64,000 bases of DNA from assembly GCA_030427385.1 (NCBI GenBank), contig JAUHWR010000001.1:868001-932000 (forward strand), written 5' to 3'. A model generated the notes under the pieces. It saw only the letters and a program-made list of their open reading frames with translations, did not search any database and was not told where the DNA came from. The stretch comes from Alphaproteobacteria bacterium. GTDB taxonomy: Bacteria; Pseudomonadota; Alphaproteobacteria; Micavibrionales; Micavibrionaceae. The stretch's first letter is position 1; each line of letters starts with the position of its first letter. Both the position numbers and the translations under genes were made by a program. Below, one piece after another: positions 1-9,058 of this stretch.

Positions 1-1244
1 AATATGGCGGCACAACCGCGCTAACCGGATTCTATAAAAGCAGCTTGTTCCGCGCATTGGCAAGATATGATTTCAGTCCCGAAAGTGAATTAAGCTCTCT
101 TTCCGCTTTTTGGAAATATCGTATAAATTCCGATTTTGATTCACAATTTCAAATTGATCACAGCTTTGATGATAATGAACTGACCAAATATTCAACACAA
201 TTAAACTGGCGTTTGGATGAAGCTGTATTAACGCCGCGTGTCAGCTATGATTCGAGAGGCAATATAGAGGCGCTATTAAGCACCCGCTTTAGCGTAGCCC
301 AAGAGCCTGTAAGTGGTGATTTCATCATGACCCGCGATAGTCTGACAGATTTTGGTAGCTTAAGTGCATTTGTTTACCTTGATAAGAACGGTAATTTTCA
401 ATTTGATGAAGATGACGAGCCAATTGATCAGGCCAAAATTATTGCACCGCAAAATGGCGGCGGCGGGTTTACGGATAAAGATGGCGTCGCTTATTTAACG
501 CGTTTCCGCCCCAGCTTGATTACAGATGTTTATCTTGATAATGCGAGTTTGGAAGACCCGTTCTGGATTTCAGCGAAAAAAGGACACTCAATTATGCCCC
601 GCACAGGGAATCATTCTTATATGGAATTTCCTGTTCATATCTCCGGTGAGGTGGACGGGACAATTTATAAGAGAAATGCCGATCAAACATCGTCTCCTGC
701 CCAGAATGTTTCCGTTGCCATTTTTAATATGCGCGGCGAAATGCATCAGCAAACGCTAACCAGCCCAGACGGCTTTTATCTTTTTTCACTTATCCCGCCG
801 GGAAAATATTACTTGATGATAAATGATACAAGCATTTCCAAAGGCTATGGCCGGCCATTTCCTAAAATCATTGAAATTGGCTATGACGGAACCGTTCTTT
901 ATTCACAGGATATTGTTTTAGAGGCCGGGCGTCCCGATGTGCCAATTAATATTAAAACAGTCAAAAGTAACGAGAATAATGCGGAACAAAAAATTACATT
1001 AAATTTGGGTGAGTTTAATTCACCGCTAATGTCCGCTTATACTTGGCACAAGCTTGTAAAAGATTTTAGCTATTATTTGGGCGGCGCACAGAGAATTAGT
1101 AATGAGAATGATCCTGTTTTAAGAGCATCTTTACCAGAAAATACGATGTCGGCAGGATATAATCGCTGTTCAGCACTTGTCAGAGGAGGCGCTTTCTGCG
1201 AAGTTGAAATAAATATTGCCGGAATTTCGGAGGAGCAAGACTAG
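1..1244 (+). CDS. C-terminal part of a large surface/outer-membrane protein with SdrD-B or carboxypeptidase-regulatory-like domains (partial)
   Basis: The reading frame is already open at base 3, so the true start lies upstream of the window and only the last 414 or so residues are visible. The first 100 residues alternate polar and aromatic residues as in beta-barrel strands. A Ca-binding-like stretch follows (LDKNGNFQFDEDDEPI, near base 380), typical of SdrD B-like repeats. After that come two beta-sandwich segments of the carboxypeptidase-regulatory type, with DGFYLFSLIPPGKYYL near base 770. Two Cys lie close to the C-terminus. This architecture suits an exported protein that anchors or displays Ig-like domains; an usher-like assembly protein is possible but not shown. 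The next gene starts 5 bases downstream, so the two are probably co-transcribed. Exact family not recognised. Confidence 0.55.
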   Translation, partial: YGGTTALTGFYKSSLFRALARYDFSPESELSSLSAFWKYRINSDFDSQFQIDHSFDDNELTKYSTQLNWRLDEAVLTPRVSYDSRGNIEALLSTRFSVAQEPVSGDFIMTRDSLTDFGSLSAFVYLDKNGNFQFDEDDEPIDQAKIIAPQNGGGGFTDKDGVAYLTRFRPSLITDVYLDNASLEDPFWISAKKGHSIMPRTGNHSYMEFPVHISGEVDGTIYKRNADQTSSPAQNVSVAIFNMRGEMHQQTLTSPDGFYLFSLIPPGKYYLMINDTSISKGYGRPFPKIIEIGYDGTVLYSQDIVLEAGRPDVPINIKTVKSNENNAEQKITLNLGEFNSPLMSAYTWHKLVKDFSYYLGGAQRISNENDPVLRASLPENTMSAGYNRCSALVRGGAFCEVEINIAGISEEQD

Positions 1245-1249
1245 ACATA

Positions 1250-2272
1250 ATGTACAATAATTATCTAACCTATACGGAAAACAAGTGGCAAGAGCTTTCC
1301 GAGTTAGCGCGCCAACAAACGTTGCTTTATGGATTTTATAATAAAAACTATCGTTTGGTTTATGAAACCAAAGGATTTTTGTTCCGTTTTCCCAAAAATG
1401 ATGAGAAGCAATTTGATCCTCGTCCCTTTTATGAAGTGGATGTTTATGAGGCCATCAAACCTTATGGATTTCCAACTCCAGCCTTATATCATGCCGCGCC
1501 GGATAGGTCATTTCAGGTTCATGAATATGTTGAAGGTGCCTTAGTTGATGAAATTTATCCGCCTGGGCAAAACCTTCCGGAAGATCATATTGATCAGATG
1601 ACGGCTTTTTATGCTCGTCTGGCTAATGCTGATATTGATATTTCAAAAATTATCGCGCCCGAATGGCCTCAAAAAGGCCCGCCTTTAACATTTTTTGAAA
1701 AGCTTTTGGAGCATGCATGGATAATTTATAGAAACCATCAGGAGACTCACAAAGATATCTATGATTTTTTAAAAATTCCGAGCGATCCTTTTTCTCATTT
1801 CCTGATCAGAGCCGGTTCTTTATCCCGCCGTCCATGGCGTTTAATTCACGCAAATATTCATCGTGGGAATATGATTGAAAAAGAAAACGGACAAATCATT
1901 ATAATTGACTGGGAACTCGCCCTATATGGCGACCTTCTTTACTGCATTGCGGCTTATCTACATAGAAGTCGTTTCGATGCAGATGAGAAAGAAAAAATTG
2001 CCAAAAAAATATATAAAGCGCTCCCCGAATCTTTTCAAAATAACTTCATGAAAGATTTATCCTTTTATCTGGATTATGAGGCGTTAAATTCGGTTATTAC
2101 AGATACAGTTCGTATTCCGGATATTTATAAAAAAGGCGATGTGTCCGAAGAAATTCTTATCGAATTATCCGGCTATTACGCGGATAATTTAAATCGTATT
2201 TCGCCGCTGTTAGAGACAAGAACAACAACACCAGAGGAAGCGTTATCCTGGTTAAAAGAATGGGCGTCTTGA
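1250..2272 (+). CDS. Phosphotransferase-fold protein (APH/choline-kinase family) with altered catalytic loop
   Basis: This 340-residue protein has the layout of the aminoglycoside-phosphotransferase/choline-kinase family: an N-lobe with the hinge-like VHEYVEG, a helical C-lobe and a catalytic loop. The Brenner motif, normally HGDxHxGN, reads HANIHRGN at residues 200-207, so the usual catalytic Asp is Asn202. The metal-binding Asp is kept in IIDWE (Asp220). The family transfers phosphate from ATP to small molecules such as choline, amino sugars or homoserine; here the substrate is unknown and full activity is doubtful. It starts 5 bases after the surface-protein gene and is probably translated from the same mRNA. 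It ends 2 bases before a convergent lipoprotein gene. Confidence 0.75.
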   Translation: MYNNYLTYTENKWQELSELARQQTLLYGFYNKNYRLVYETKGFLFRFPKNDEKQFDPRPFYEVDVYEAIKPYGFPTPALYHAAPDRSFQVHEYVEGALVDEIYPPGQNLPEDHIDQMTAFYARLANADIDISKIIAPEWPQKGPPLTFFEKLLEHAWIIYRNHQETHKDIYDFLKIPSDPFSHFLIRAGSLSRRPWRLIHANIHRGNMIEKENGQIIIIDWELALYGDLLYCIAAYLHRSRFDADEKEKIAKKIYKALPESFQNNFMKDLSFYLDYEALNSVITDTVRIPDIYKKGDVSEEILIELSGYYADNLNRISPLLETRTTTPEEALSWLKEWAS

Positions 2273-2273
2273 T

Positions 2274-2858
2274 TTATTTGATCGGGGGCTGTGATTTTGG
2301 CTGATAATTCGGGGCGTCAGGCTGGTTGCTATAAAATGCGCGGCTCTGACGCTCTTCTAAAGGCGCAGGTTCATCCATATCCGAAGAATGAATGGCGGGC
2401 ATGCCACCACGTTTAGGATCAATATCTTCTATATTCGGGCTGGCAGGATTTAACGCGTAATGCGGCTGCGCTGATTTCTGATAAGGAATATTTGAAAAAT
2501 CCACGGCAATCACATCGGGGTATAAATAATGGGCATTGGTATGTTCATCCAAAGCAAATCCCGGAACAAACCCATTTCCCAGATTTAAAAAAGTATTTGA
2601 AGATAATAGAGGGCGCACCATCACGGTCTTTTGACGATTTCCATCAGCATAGCACTCAACCTCTAACTCTTGGTCTGTCTTCATCAATGTTATATCTTCC
2701 GGCGGATGGACACGATACGTTACATGCCCCGTCTTAAGTAAGCACATGCTTTCTCCCGCCCCCGGCGTTTCAAAATGAACTTTCTGCGTAGATTTATCCA
2801 TAATCGTGGAACAAGACGACAATATCAAAACGGAGGTAAGAAGCCATAAACGAGTCAT
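2274..2858 (-). CDS. Putative lipoprotein, unknown function
   Basis: The 194-residue product begins with a short basic and hydrophobic stretch ending in LILSSC, a good lipobox with Cys16 as the lipidation site. The part after it (residues 20-75) is beta-rich with two Cys, in a pattern of the type TQKV..TPG...C.L..G..TYRV.PP..., which recalls small lipoproteins carrying a PEGA-like fold. The C-terminal third is rich in Pro, Ser and Asn and looks disordered. It is expected to sit in the outer or inner membrane facing the periplasm. It lies alone on the minus strand between a convergent kinase-like gene and clpB, and has only a weak ribosome-binding site. I do not recognise the family with certainty. 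Confidence 0.6.
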   Translation of the reverse strand: MTRLWLLTSVLILSSCSTIMDKSTQKVHFETPGAGESMCLLKTGHVTYRVHPPEDITLMKTDQELEVECYADGNRQKTVMVRPLLSSNTFLNLGNGFVPGFALDEHTNAHYLYPDVIAVDFSNIPYQKSAQPHYALNPASPNIEDIDPKRGGMPAIHSSDMDEPAPLEERQSRAFYSNQPDAPNYQPKSQPPIK

Positions 2859-2912
2859 AATTATATCTTAGCAATAATCCACCTTAGACAAAAGCCGTGA
2901 TATTTTTTAGAA

Positions 2913-5510
2913 TCAGGCAACTTCCTTGATACTTTGATCAACGGTAAACGTCAGGCCGTTTTTATCGGTTGTTATCACGACAATGGCCCCGTCTGGAATC
3001 TCCCCCTGCAATATCATTTCAGCCAAATTATTTTGGACTTTGGTTTGAATGACACGCTTTAACGGACGTGCACCATAAGCAGGCTCATATCCTTGATCTG
3101 CTAACCATATTTTTGCCTTTTCATCGATATTTAGAGTGATACGTCGATCCGCCAATAATCTTTGTAAATAATCCAGTTGAATATCAACAATCCCAGACAT
3201 ACTCTCGCGGGATAATCTTTGGAATAATAGAATTTCATCAAGACGATTCAAAAATTCGGGACGGAAAGAGGCACGTACGACATCCATCACTTTACCGCGT
3301 ACATCCTCAATATTGTCATCATCCTTCAGATTTACCAAATATTCCGCGCCTAAATTTGAGGTCATAATCAGGATCGTATTTGAAAAATCAACAGTGCGTC
3401 CTTGCCCATCAGTCAAGCGCCCATCATCCAAAACTTGTAACAGAATATTAAAAACATCCGGATGCGCTTTTTCGATTTCATCAAATAATATGACTTGGTA
3501 GGGGCGGCGGCGCACAGCCTCGGTTAAATCACCGCCATCCTCATAGCCGACATATCCGGGAGGAGCGCCAATCATGCGTGCAACTGAATGCTTCTCCATA
3601 TATTCCGACATATCCAGTCGCAATAAAGCACTATCATCATCAAATAAAAATTCAGCCAGCGCTTTGGTTAATTCCGTCTTACCAACGCCTGTTGGCCCTA
3701 AAAACAAAAAGGATCCCATCGGGCGGCTTGGATCTTGTAATCCTGCACGGCTACGTCTAATCGCTTGTGACACTGCCTTAATTGCTTCACTTTGTCCTTT
3801 TACGCGATTCGATAATTTTTCTTCCATCTGCAGCAATTTGCCGCGTTCACCTTCCATCATTTTATCAACCGGAATTCCCGTCCAACGTGATACTACATCC
3901 GCAATGTCATCGGGAGTAACCTCTTCATTAATCAAACTGTTTTTGGAAACATGTTCACTTTCATCTAATTTTTTTTCTAATTGGGGAATAATGCTATATT
4001 TAAGTTTACTTGCACTTTCCCAATTCCCGTCACGCTCTGCCTTTTCCAAATCAATCCGCGCGCGGTCTAATTCTTCTGTGGCACGTTGCGCCGAATTTAG
4101 TTTCTCTTTCTCAGTTTGCCATTGTGAAGTTAAATCCGCCGATGTTGACTCTAGCCCTTTTAATTCTTCGTCCAATGCTTTCAATCTATCCTTAGATGCC
4201 GTGTCACTTTCTTTTTTTAACGCTTCACGTTCGATTTTTAATTGAATAATACGACGATCTACAACTTCAATCTCTTCCGGCTTACTATCAACCTGCATTC
4301 GCAATCGCGCCGAAGCTTCATCCATTAAATCGATCGCTTTATCCGGTAAAAAACGGTCTGTAATATATCGATTCGATAACATAGCCGCCGCGACCAGCGC
4401 GCTATCCATAATACGTACACCATGATGCAACTCATATTTCTCTTTTATACCGCGCAGAATCGAAATCGTATCTTCGACATTTGGTTCTTCAATAAATACG
4501 GGTTGAAAACGCCGCGCCAAGGCCGCATCTTTTTCAATATGTTTACGATATTCCTCTAACGTTGTGGCACCGACCATGTGTAGCTCGCCGCGGGCGAGGG
4601 CAGGTTTCAACATATTCCCGGCATCCATTGCGCCTTCCGCTTTGCCTGCGCCGACCAATGTATGTAATTCATCCAAGAATAAAACAATCTCACCTTCGGC
4701 TGATTTAACTTCATCTAATACGGCTTTAAGACGCTCTTCAAATTCACCGCGATATTTTGCGCCTGCCAATAATGCCCCTAAATCAAGCGACATTAATTTT
4801 TTACCTTGCAAAGATTCTGGCACGTCGCCATTAACGATGCGTTGCGCCAACCCTTCAATGATGGCTGTTTTTCCCACGCCCGGCTCACCTATCAAAACCG
4901 GATTATTTTTGGTCCGGCGTGATAAAACCTGTACTGTACGTCTGATTTCCTCCAAACGGCCAATGACCGGATCTAACTTACCGTCGCGCGCACGTTCCGT
5001 TACATCTTGTGCGTATTTGCTCAATGCTTCAAACGATCCTTCTGCATTGGCGGTATCTGCCGTACGTCCTTTTCGCATGTCATTGATTGCTTGATTTAGC
5101 TGTGCATCTTTGAGGCCTGACGATTCAAGCAAATCAACAATGCTCGCTTTTTTGGCAAGACTCATTGCCTGTAATAAGCGTTCGGCAGTTACAAATTTAT
5201 CACCTGCTTTTTCTGCCACATTAACCGCATTATCCATGATTTTAGAAAGATCAGGAGACAATCTTAACCCGCCGGCACCTGGGCCTTCCACGCTCGGCAG
5301 CTTTGAGATTTCACGTTCAATATCTTTTTTTAAACGTTTCGGATCTCCTCCCGCATTCTGGACTAACTTTTGGATTTGCCCATCTTCATCATCCAACATC
5401 ACACTTAACATGTGCTCTGGCTCTAAGGATTGATGATTTTGGCGCATTGCAAGCGTTTGGGCTTTTTGCATAAATCCACGTGTCTTCTCGGTAAATTTTT
5501 CAAAATCCAT
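2913..5510 (-). CDS. clpB: ATP-dependent chaperone ClpB
   Basis: ClpB is the hexameric AAA+ disaggregase that, with DnaK, rescues aggregated proteins in the cytoplasm. The 865-residue length is normal for the family. The N-terminal Clp-N repeats come first, then AAA module 1 with Walker A GEPGVGKT at residues 208-215 and Walker B near [10 protein letters not shown] long coiled-coil middle domain follows (about 400-530), which separates ClpB from ClpA/ClpC, and then AAA module 2 with GPTGVGKT near residue 605 and the ClpB C-terminal domain. The start is supported by a GAGGAT ribosome-binding site 6 bases upstream. No clear heat-shock promoter was seen. The prmC/DUF4167/clpB order is common in alphaproteobacteria. 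Confidence 0.98.
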   Translation of the reverse strand: MDFEKFTEKTRGFMQKAQTLAMRQNHQSLEPEHMLSVMLDDEDGQIQKLVQNAGGDPKRLKKDIEREISKLPSVEGPGAGGLRLSPDLSKIMDNAVNVAEKAGDKFVTAERLLQAMSLAKKASIVDLLESSGLKDAQLNQAINDMRKGRTADTANAEGSFEALSKYAQDVTERARDGKLDPVIGRLEEIRRTVQVLSRRTKNNPVLIGEPGVGKTAIIEGLAQRIVNGDVPESLQGKKLMSLDLGALLAGAKYRGEFEERLKAVLDEVKSAEGEIVLFLDELHTLVGAGKAEGAMDAGNMLKPALARGELHMVGATTLEEYRKHIEKDAALARRFQPVFIEEPNVEDTISILRGIKEKYELHHGVRIMDSALVAAAMLSNRYITDRFLPDKAIDLMDEASARLRMQVDSKPEEIEVVDRRIIQLKIEREALKKESDTASKDRLKALDEELKGLESTSADLTSQWQTEKEKLNSAQRATEELDRARIDLEKAERDGNWESASKLKYSIIPQLEKKLDESEHVSKNSLINEEVTPDDIADVVSRWTGIPVDKMMEGERGKLLQMEEKLSNRVKGQSEAIKAVSQAIRRSRAGLQDPSRPMGSFLFLGPTGVGKTELTKALAEFLFDDDSALLRLDMSEYMEKHSVARMIGAPPGYVGYEDGGDLTEAVRRRPYQVILFDEIEKAHPDVFNILLQVLDDGRLTDGQGRTVDFSNTILIMTSNLGAEYLVNLKDDDNIEDVRGKVMDVVRASFRPEFLNRLDEILLFQRLSRESMSGIVDIQLDYLQRLLADRRITLNIDEKAKIWLADQGYEPAYGARPLKRVIQTKVQNNLAEMILQGEIPDGAIVVITTDKNGLTFTVDQSIKEVA

Positions 5511-5609
5511 AAATGATCCTCTATCTTAGAATATTTAATTTAGATATCTTTTCCGCCAATTCAAATTATACACTTCAATTTCATAAAAATTTAAATCGAA
5601 ATAATTTAT

Positions 5610-5636
5610 AAAAAAAAGACGGTAAAACCGCCTTTT
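5610..5636 (-). terminator. Intrinsic terminator after the DUF4167 gene
   Basis: Read on the minus strand, a 6-bp stem (arms 5627-5632 and 5618-5623, with one G-U pair and a 3-base loop) is followed by a run of eight T. It lies 30 bases past the DUF4167 stop and before clpB, so clpB probably has its own promoter in the remaining AT-rich gap. Confidence 0.65.
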
Positions 5637-5666
5637 AAATATAATCTGATTACGATTATTTACAAG

Positions 5667-6149
5667 TTACGCATCCTGTAATGTATCCTGATCTCTTGAA
5701 ACAGGGGTTAGAATACTGTCCGGTAAGGATAATTCATCTTCTTGTTCTTGCGTTTTTCTGCTTTGTTTTTTGCGTTGCGGCTTGGGTGCGCTTTCTGATG
5801 CTTGTTTAGCATTATGATTATCATCATCATTATTTTGCTGCGGCGCTTGCGCTTGTTCATTCGCACGCTGTTGTTCGTCTTCTCTGTTCCAGCCATTAAT
5901 TAATCGCTGATAATGTTCGGCATGTTGGAAATAACTTTCCGCCAAAACCCAATCTCCAACCGAGGTCGCGTCCTTGGCTAGGGCCATGTATTTTTCATTT
6001 ACCTGATGAGCTGTCCCGCGAATACGTACATCCGGCCCGTTACTATCAAACACCTGAGAGCGGTTATTACCGCCTCCGTTTGAACGGCGGCTATTATTAT
6101 TGCGCCCTCTGGATCTCTTATTATTGGTATTGTTATTATTTGGTCTCAT
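5667..6149 (-). CDS. DUF4167 family protein, Asn/Arg-rich, probable RNA-binding
   Basis: The first 35 residues are almost entirely Asn, Arg, Ser and Gly. They are followed by the conserved alphaproteobacterial DUF4167 core (residues about 40-90), recognisable from RIRGTAHQVNEKYMALAKDA and a following helix pair around YFQHAEHYQRLI. The C-terminal 70 residues are Gln/Asn/Lys-rich low-complexity sequence. The family has no established function; its basic disordered ends and its fixed place next to prmC and clpB suggest an RNA or ribosome link, which is inference. It is 160 residues long and followed by its own terminator. The long upstream gap (198 bases to prmC) carries a DnaA box and an AT-rich inverted repeat. 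Confidence 0.9.
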   Translation of the reverse strand: MRPNNNNTNNKRSRGRNNNSRRSNGGGNNRSQVFDSNGPDVRIRGTAHQVNEKYMALAKDATSVGDWVLAESYFQHAEHYQRLINGWNREDEQQRANEQAQAPQQNNDDDNHNAKQASESAPKPQRKKQSRKTQEQEDELSLPDSILTPVSRDQDTLQDA

Positions 6150-6179
6150 AATTTCTTTCAGCTTTTTTTCGTTAAAAAG

Positions 6180-6188
6180 TTATCCACA
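6180..6188 (+). promoter_or_regulatory. Perfect DnaA box (TTATCCACA) in the gap upstream of the DUF4167 gene
   Basis: The nonamer matches the bacterial DnaA consensus at all nine positions and lies 31 bases upstream of the DUF4167 start, outside coding sequence. An AT-rich inverted repeat follows at about 6240-6285. It may be a DnaA-regulated promoter element; occupancy is not shown. Confidence 0.5.
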
Positions 6189-6347
6189 CATACAATTTCC
6201 CGAATCACACGTACAAGGGTACATGAATTCGTAAGATAAGACGATTTAAATTTAAAACTCTTTTCTTTTAAAATTTAAACGATCGAGGCCCATCTGTTTT
6301 TGCTGTGTTACATAGAGCTTATATTTAAGCGGGAAAATCAATCAAGC

Positions 6348-7190
6348 CTACGACTCAATTTTTTTATTGTTATCCCCATGGGTAAACTCGATCACTCTAT
6401 TATGTCCTGCCAGATCCTTATGCACTTTCCTTGTGGAAAAGCCGAATTCTTCAATCAGTTTCATAACACTATCGGCTTGGTTATATCCGATTTCAAAAAA
6501 AACGAAAGTCTTTTCTGACATACAGCTTTTTATTTTATTTAATAAAATCTTGATCGAATCAAGACCATCTTCTCCTCCATCCAACGCCAGAATCGGATCA
6601 TGCCCTCTGACTTCGGGTTGAAGATTATGAATCACGTCCGACTCGATGTAGGGGGGGTTAGAGACAATCACATCGAAAGCGCCTTGCAACGGCTCTGACC
6701 AATCCGCGCATATAAATTGGCAACGATTAAAGACATTATTATGAACCGCATTTCTGCGTGCCGTTTTTAAAGCGCCTTCGGACACATCAACCCCCACACC
6801 AAAGGCACCTGTATATTCATGTAGTAATGAGATTAGAATACATCCCGATCCCGTTCCCAAATCCAGAATTGTCGTCGGCGGAGTGGGGCATGTTTTTAAA
6901 ACCGCTTCAATTAAAGTTTCCGTATCCGGACGCGGCACCAATGTATCTGCCGATAAATGAAAATTCAGCCCCCAAAACTCCCATTCCCGAAATATTCGCG
7001 CAACGGGCTCGCCCTGTATGCGACGCGCGGCTATTTTTTCAATCATTTGTGCTTGGATATCCATGACATCCATTTGCTGTGATGTTATCCAATCCTCATC
7101 TGAGATATTTAATATTTTTTGTAACAGAAGCCGTAAGTCTTTGGCGGGAATGTCATGTGAGTATTGGGTAATGATATCTTGAACAATCAT
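6348..7190 (-). CDS. prmC: Peptide chain release factor N5-glutamine methyltransferase PrmC (HemK)
   Basis: PrmC methylates the Gln of the GGQ motif in release factors RF1 and RF2, raising termination efficiency. The 280-residue product has the N-terminal helical domain (residues 1-75), a linker with the conserved LVPRPDTE (85-92), the SAM-binding motif ILDLGTGSGC (about 108-117) and the catalytic NPPY tetrad at 178-181. It starts 5 bases after prfA, whose product is its substrate, with an AAGG ribosome-binding site inside the prfA stop region, so the two are translationally coupled. Confidence 0.97.
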   Translation of the reverse strand: MIVQDIITQYSHDIPAKDLRLLLQKILNISDEDWITSQQMDVMDIQAQMIEKIAARRIQGEPVARIFREWEFWGLNFHLSADTLVPRPDTETLIEAVLKTCPTPPTTILDLGTGSGCILISLLHEYTGAFGVGVDVSEGALKTARRNAVHNNVFNRCQFICADWSEPLQGAFDVIVSNPPYIESDVIHNLQPEVRGHDPILALDGGEDGLDSIKILLNKIKSCMSEKTFVFFEIGYNQADSVMKLIEEFGFSTRKVHKDLAGHNRVIEFTHGDNNKKIES

Positions 7191-7195
7191 ACGCC

Positions 7196-8260
7196 TTACT
7201 CAATCTCTGCCAGACTTTCGGCATGATCTTCCGCAATCAGAGAGTTAATAATTTCGCCAAGTGCATTTCCGGCAATAACTTCATCCAATTTATATAAGGT
7301 TAAGTTAATACGATGATCGCTTACGCGCCCTTGCGGGAAATTATAGGTACGAATACGTTCGGATCGATCTCCCGTTCCAACTTGTGATTTACGATCTGCG
7401 GCGCGTTCCTCTTGCTGTTTGCGCCATTGTTCTTCGTAAATCCTAGAGCGCAGAACCACCATTGCCTTGGCGCGGTTTTTATGTTGTGATCGCTCATCCT
7501 GCATTTCAACTACGATACCGGTTGGAATATGGGTAATACGTACAGCGGAATCAGTTGTATTAACATGCTGCCCGCCCGCGCCTTGCGATCTATATGTATC
7601 AATACGCAAATCACGTGCTTCATCTATTTCCACATCCACATCCTCGGCTTCGGGTAATACGGCCACTGTCGCCGCCGACGTGTGAATCCGACCCTGAGTT
7701 TCTGTTTTGGGAACGCGCTGTACGCGATGTACGCCTGATTCAAATTTTAGCTTAGCAAAAACGTCTGAGCCTTTGATTTCACATGAAATTTGCTTGTAAC
7801 CGCCAACTTCACTTTCGGATGCTTCAATCATGCTCATTTGCCAACCACAAACAGACGCATATCCCTTATACATGGCATATAAATCAGCTGCAAATAATGC
7901 TGCTTCGTCACCGCCCGTGCCTGCACGAATTTCCAAAATCGCATTCTTAGAATCTGCCTCATCTTTGGGAATGAGCGCCAGCTTTATTTTATATTCCAAT
8001 TCGGGAATTAACTTTGAAAGACGCCCATAATCCTCTTGCGCCATTTCCTTCATATCAGGATCATTTAATAATTCTTGGATTTCTTCCATTTCAGTAACGG
8101 CAGAATCATAGGAAACCATCGCTTCAATAATCGGTGATAATTCCGCATATTCCTTGGAAAGTTTGACGATATCATCACCCTTTAAATCAGGTTGTGACAT
8201 CAGGGAGGATAATTCCTGATGACGTGCTTTTAAGGGGGCGAGTTTGGAGAGGAGGGACAT
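7196..8260 (-). CDS. prfA: Peptide chain release factor 1 (RF1)
   Basis: RF1 recognises UAA and UAG stop codons and triggers peptide release on the ribosome. The 354-residue protein has the codon-recognition domain with the RF1-type P-x-T tripeptide (Pro184-Lys-Thr186, within [12 protein letters not shown]), which separates it from RF2 (SPF). The catalytic GGQ is at 229-231, in [10 protein letters not shown]. The C-terminal region is normal in length. It heads the prfA-prmC pair. The ribosome-binding site is weak. Confidence 0.98.
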   Translation of the reverse strand: MSLLSKLAPLKARHQELSSLMSQPDLKGDDIVKLSKEYAELSPIIEAMVSYDSAVTEMEEIQELLNDPDMKEMAQEDYGRLSKLIPELEYKIKLALIPKDEADSKNAILEIRAGTGGDEAALFAADLYAMYKGYASVCGWQMSMIEASESEVGGYKQISCEIKGSDVFAKLKFESGVHRVQRVPKTETQGRIHTSAATVAVLPEAEDVDVEIDEARDLRIDTYRSQGAGGQHVNTTDSAVRITHIPTGIVVEMQDERSQHKNRAKAMVVLRSRIYEEQWRKQQEERAADRKSQVGTGDRSERIRTYNFPQGRVSDHRINLTLYKLDEVIAGNALGEIINSLIAEDHAESLAEIE

Positions 8261-8315
8261 AGCATATCTATTAAAATAATTGAGGTGAAGTTACAAGAAA
8301 ACAAAATGCGCTCTG

Positions 8316-8996
8316 CTATAAATCTTTTGCAAAAACGCTGCGCTGGACTTCTTCACCCCAATTTTCAATATCTTTGTCAATTCGAAATTCCGATACATTT
8401 TTCATATGCCAGATGCCATCCGGATCTTTATAGATAGACAACATAATACAGGCCGTTTGATCCGCGCCGCTATGACCATCATGCCCTAAATTAAATTTCA
8501 ACATATCTTGATTTGTTTTTCCATCTGCCACACGGCAAGACGTGTTTAACACATCCGCAAAGGTATGTTTATTACTCTGTATTACTGAAATAAAAACAAG
8601 GTGATGAATATTATCCGGTAAATTAGCAAGCTCTACCGATACTTGCTCATCATCGCCGGAGCTGACGCCCGCTGTATCATCGCCCGAATGATAAATTGCA
8701 CCGCTTAAATCCACATTCTCTTCCGGGGACGGGGACACCGCATCTATAAGCTCTAATTCTTCATTAAAAATCAAACAGATCAGATCTAAATCATATGTTT
8801 CCTGAACGAACCCAACTGTCACATCCATTTCAACATCATAATTGCTGGTACCTTCATCAAGATCAGAAACAAAAGCTTCCGGACGCTCCGGCATAATTTC
8901 CGGCGTATCCCAAGAAATACCAACCGTAATTCTTTGTCGCCCTTGTTTGCTATATTGAAGGGGCGCGGTCTGACCTTTTTGAATAACGCTACTCAT
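8316..8996 (-). CDS. TerD-family calcium-binding stress protein
   Basis: The 226-residue product carries the TerD fold: the strand motif YDLDLICLIF near residue 68, the calcium-site segment IYHSGDDTAGVSSGDDE (about 103-119), the conserved LPDNIHHLVFISVI, and the final Trp-containing strands. TerD proteins bind calcium and appear in tellurite, phage and general stress operons. Residues 1-60 extend beyond the minimal domain. No terA, terB, terC or terZ neighbour is visible, so this is an orphan copy among translation genes. It has no ribosome-binding site; a TATAAT box ends 5 bases before the ATG, which suggests a leaderless mRNA. Confidence 0.85.
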   Translation of the reverse strand: MSSVIQKGQTAPLQYSKQGRQRITVGISWDTPEIMPERPEAFVSDLDEGTSNYDVEMDVTVGFVQETYDLDLICLIFNEELELIDAVSPSPEENVDLSGAIYHSGDDTAGVSSGDDEQVSVELANLPDNIHHLVFISVIQSNKHTFADVLNTSCRVADGKTNQDMLKFNLGHDGHSGADQTACIMLSIYKDPDGIWHMKNVSEFRIDKDIENWGEEVQRSVFAKDL

Positions 8997-9001
8997 AATT
9001 A

Positions 9002-9031
9002 ATTATAACATTGAGATGTAAAAACAGCCAA
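9002..9031 (-). promoter_or_regulatory. Promoter of the terD-like gene, probably leaderless
   Basis: On the minus strand TTGGCT (9026-9031) and TATAAT (9002-9007) are 18 bases apart, a good sigma-70 pair. Only 5 bases separate the -10 box from the ATG at 8996, so transcription would start at or next to the start codon. Confidence 0.6.
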
Positions 9032-9058
9032 ACTTAAAGTATTGGCTATTTCTATTTT

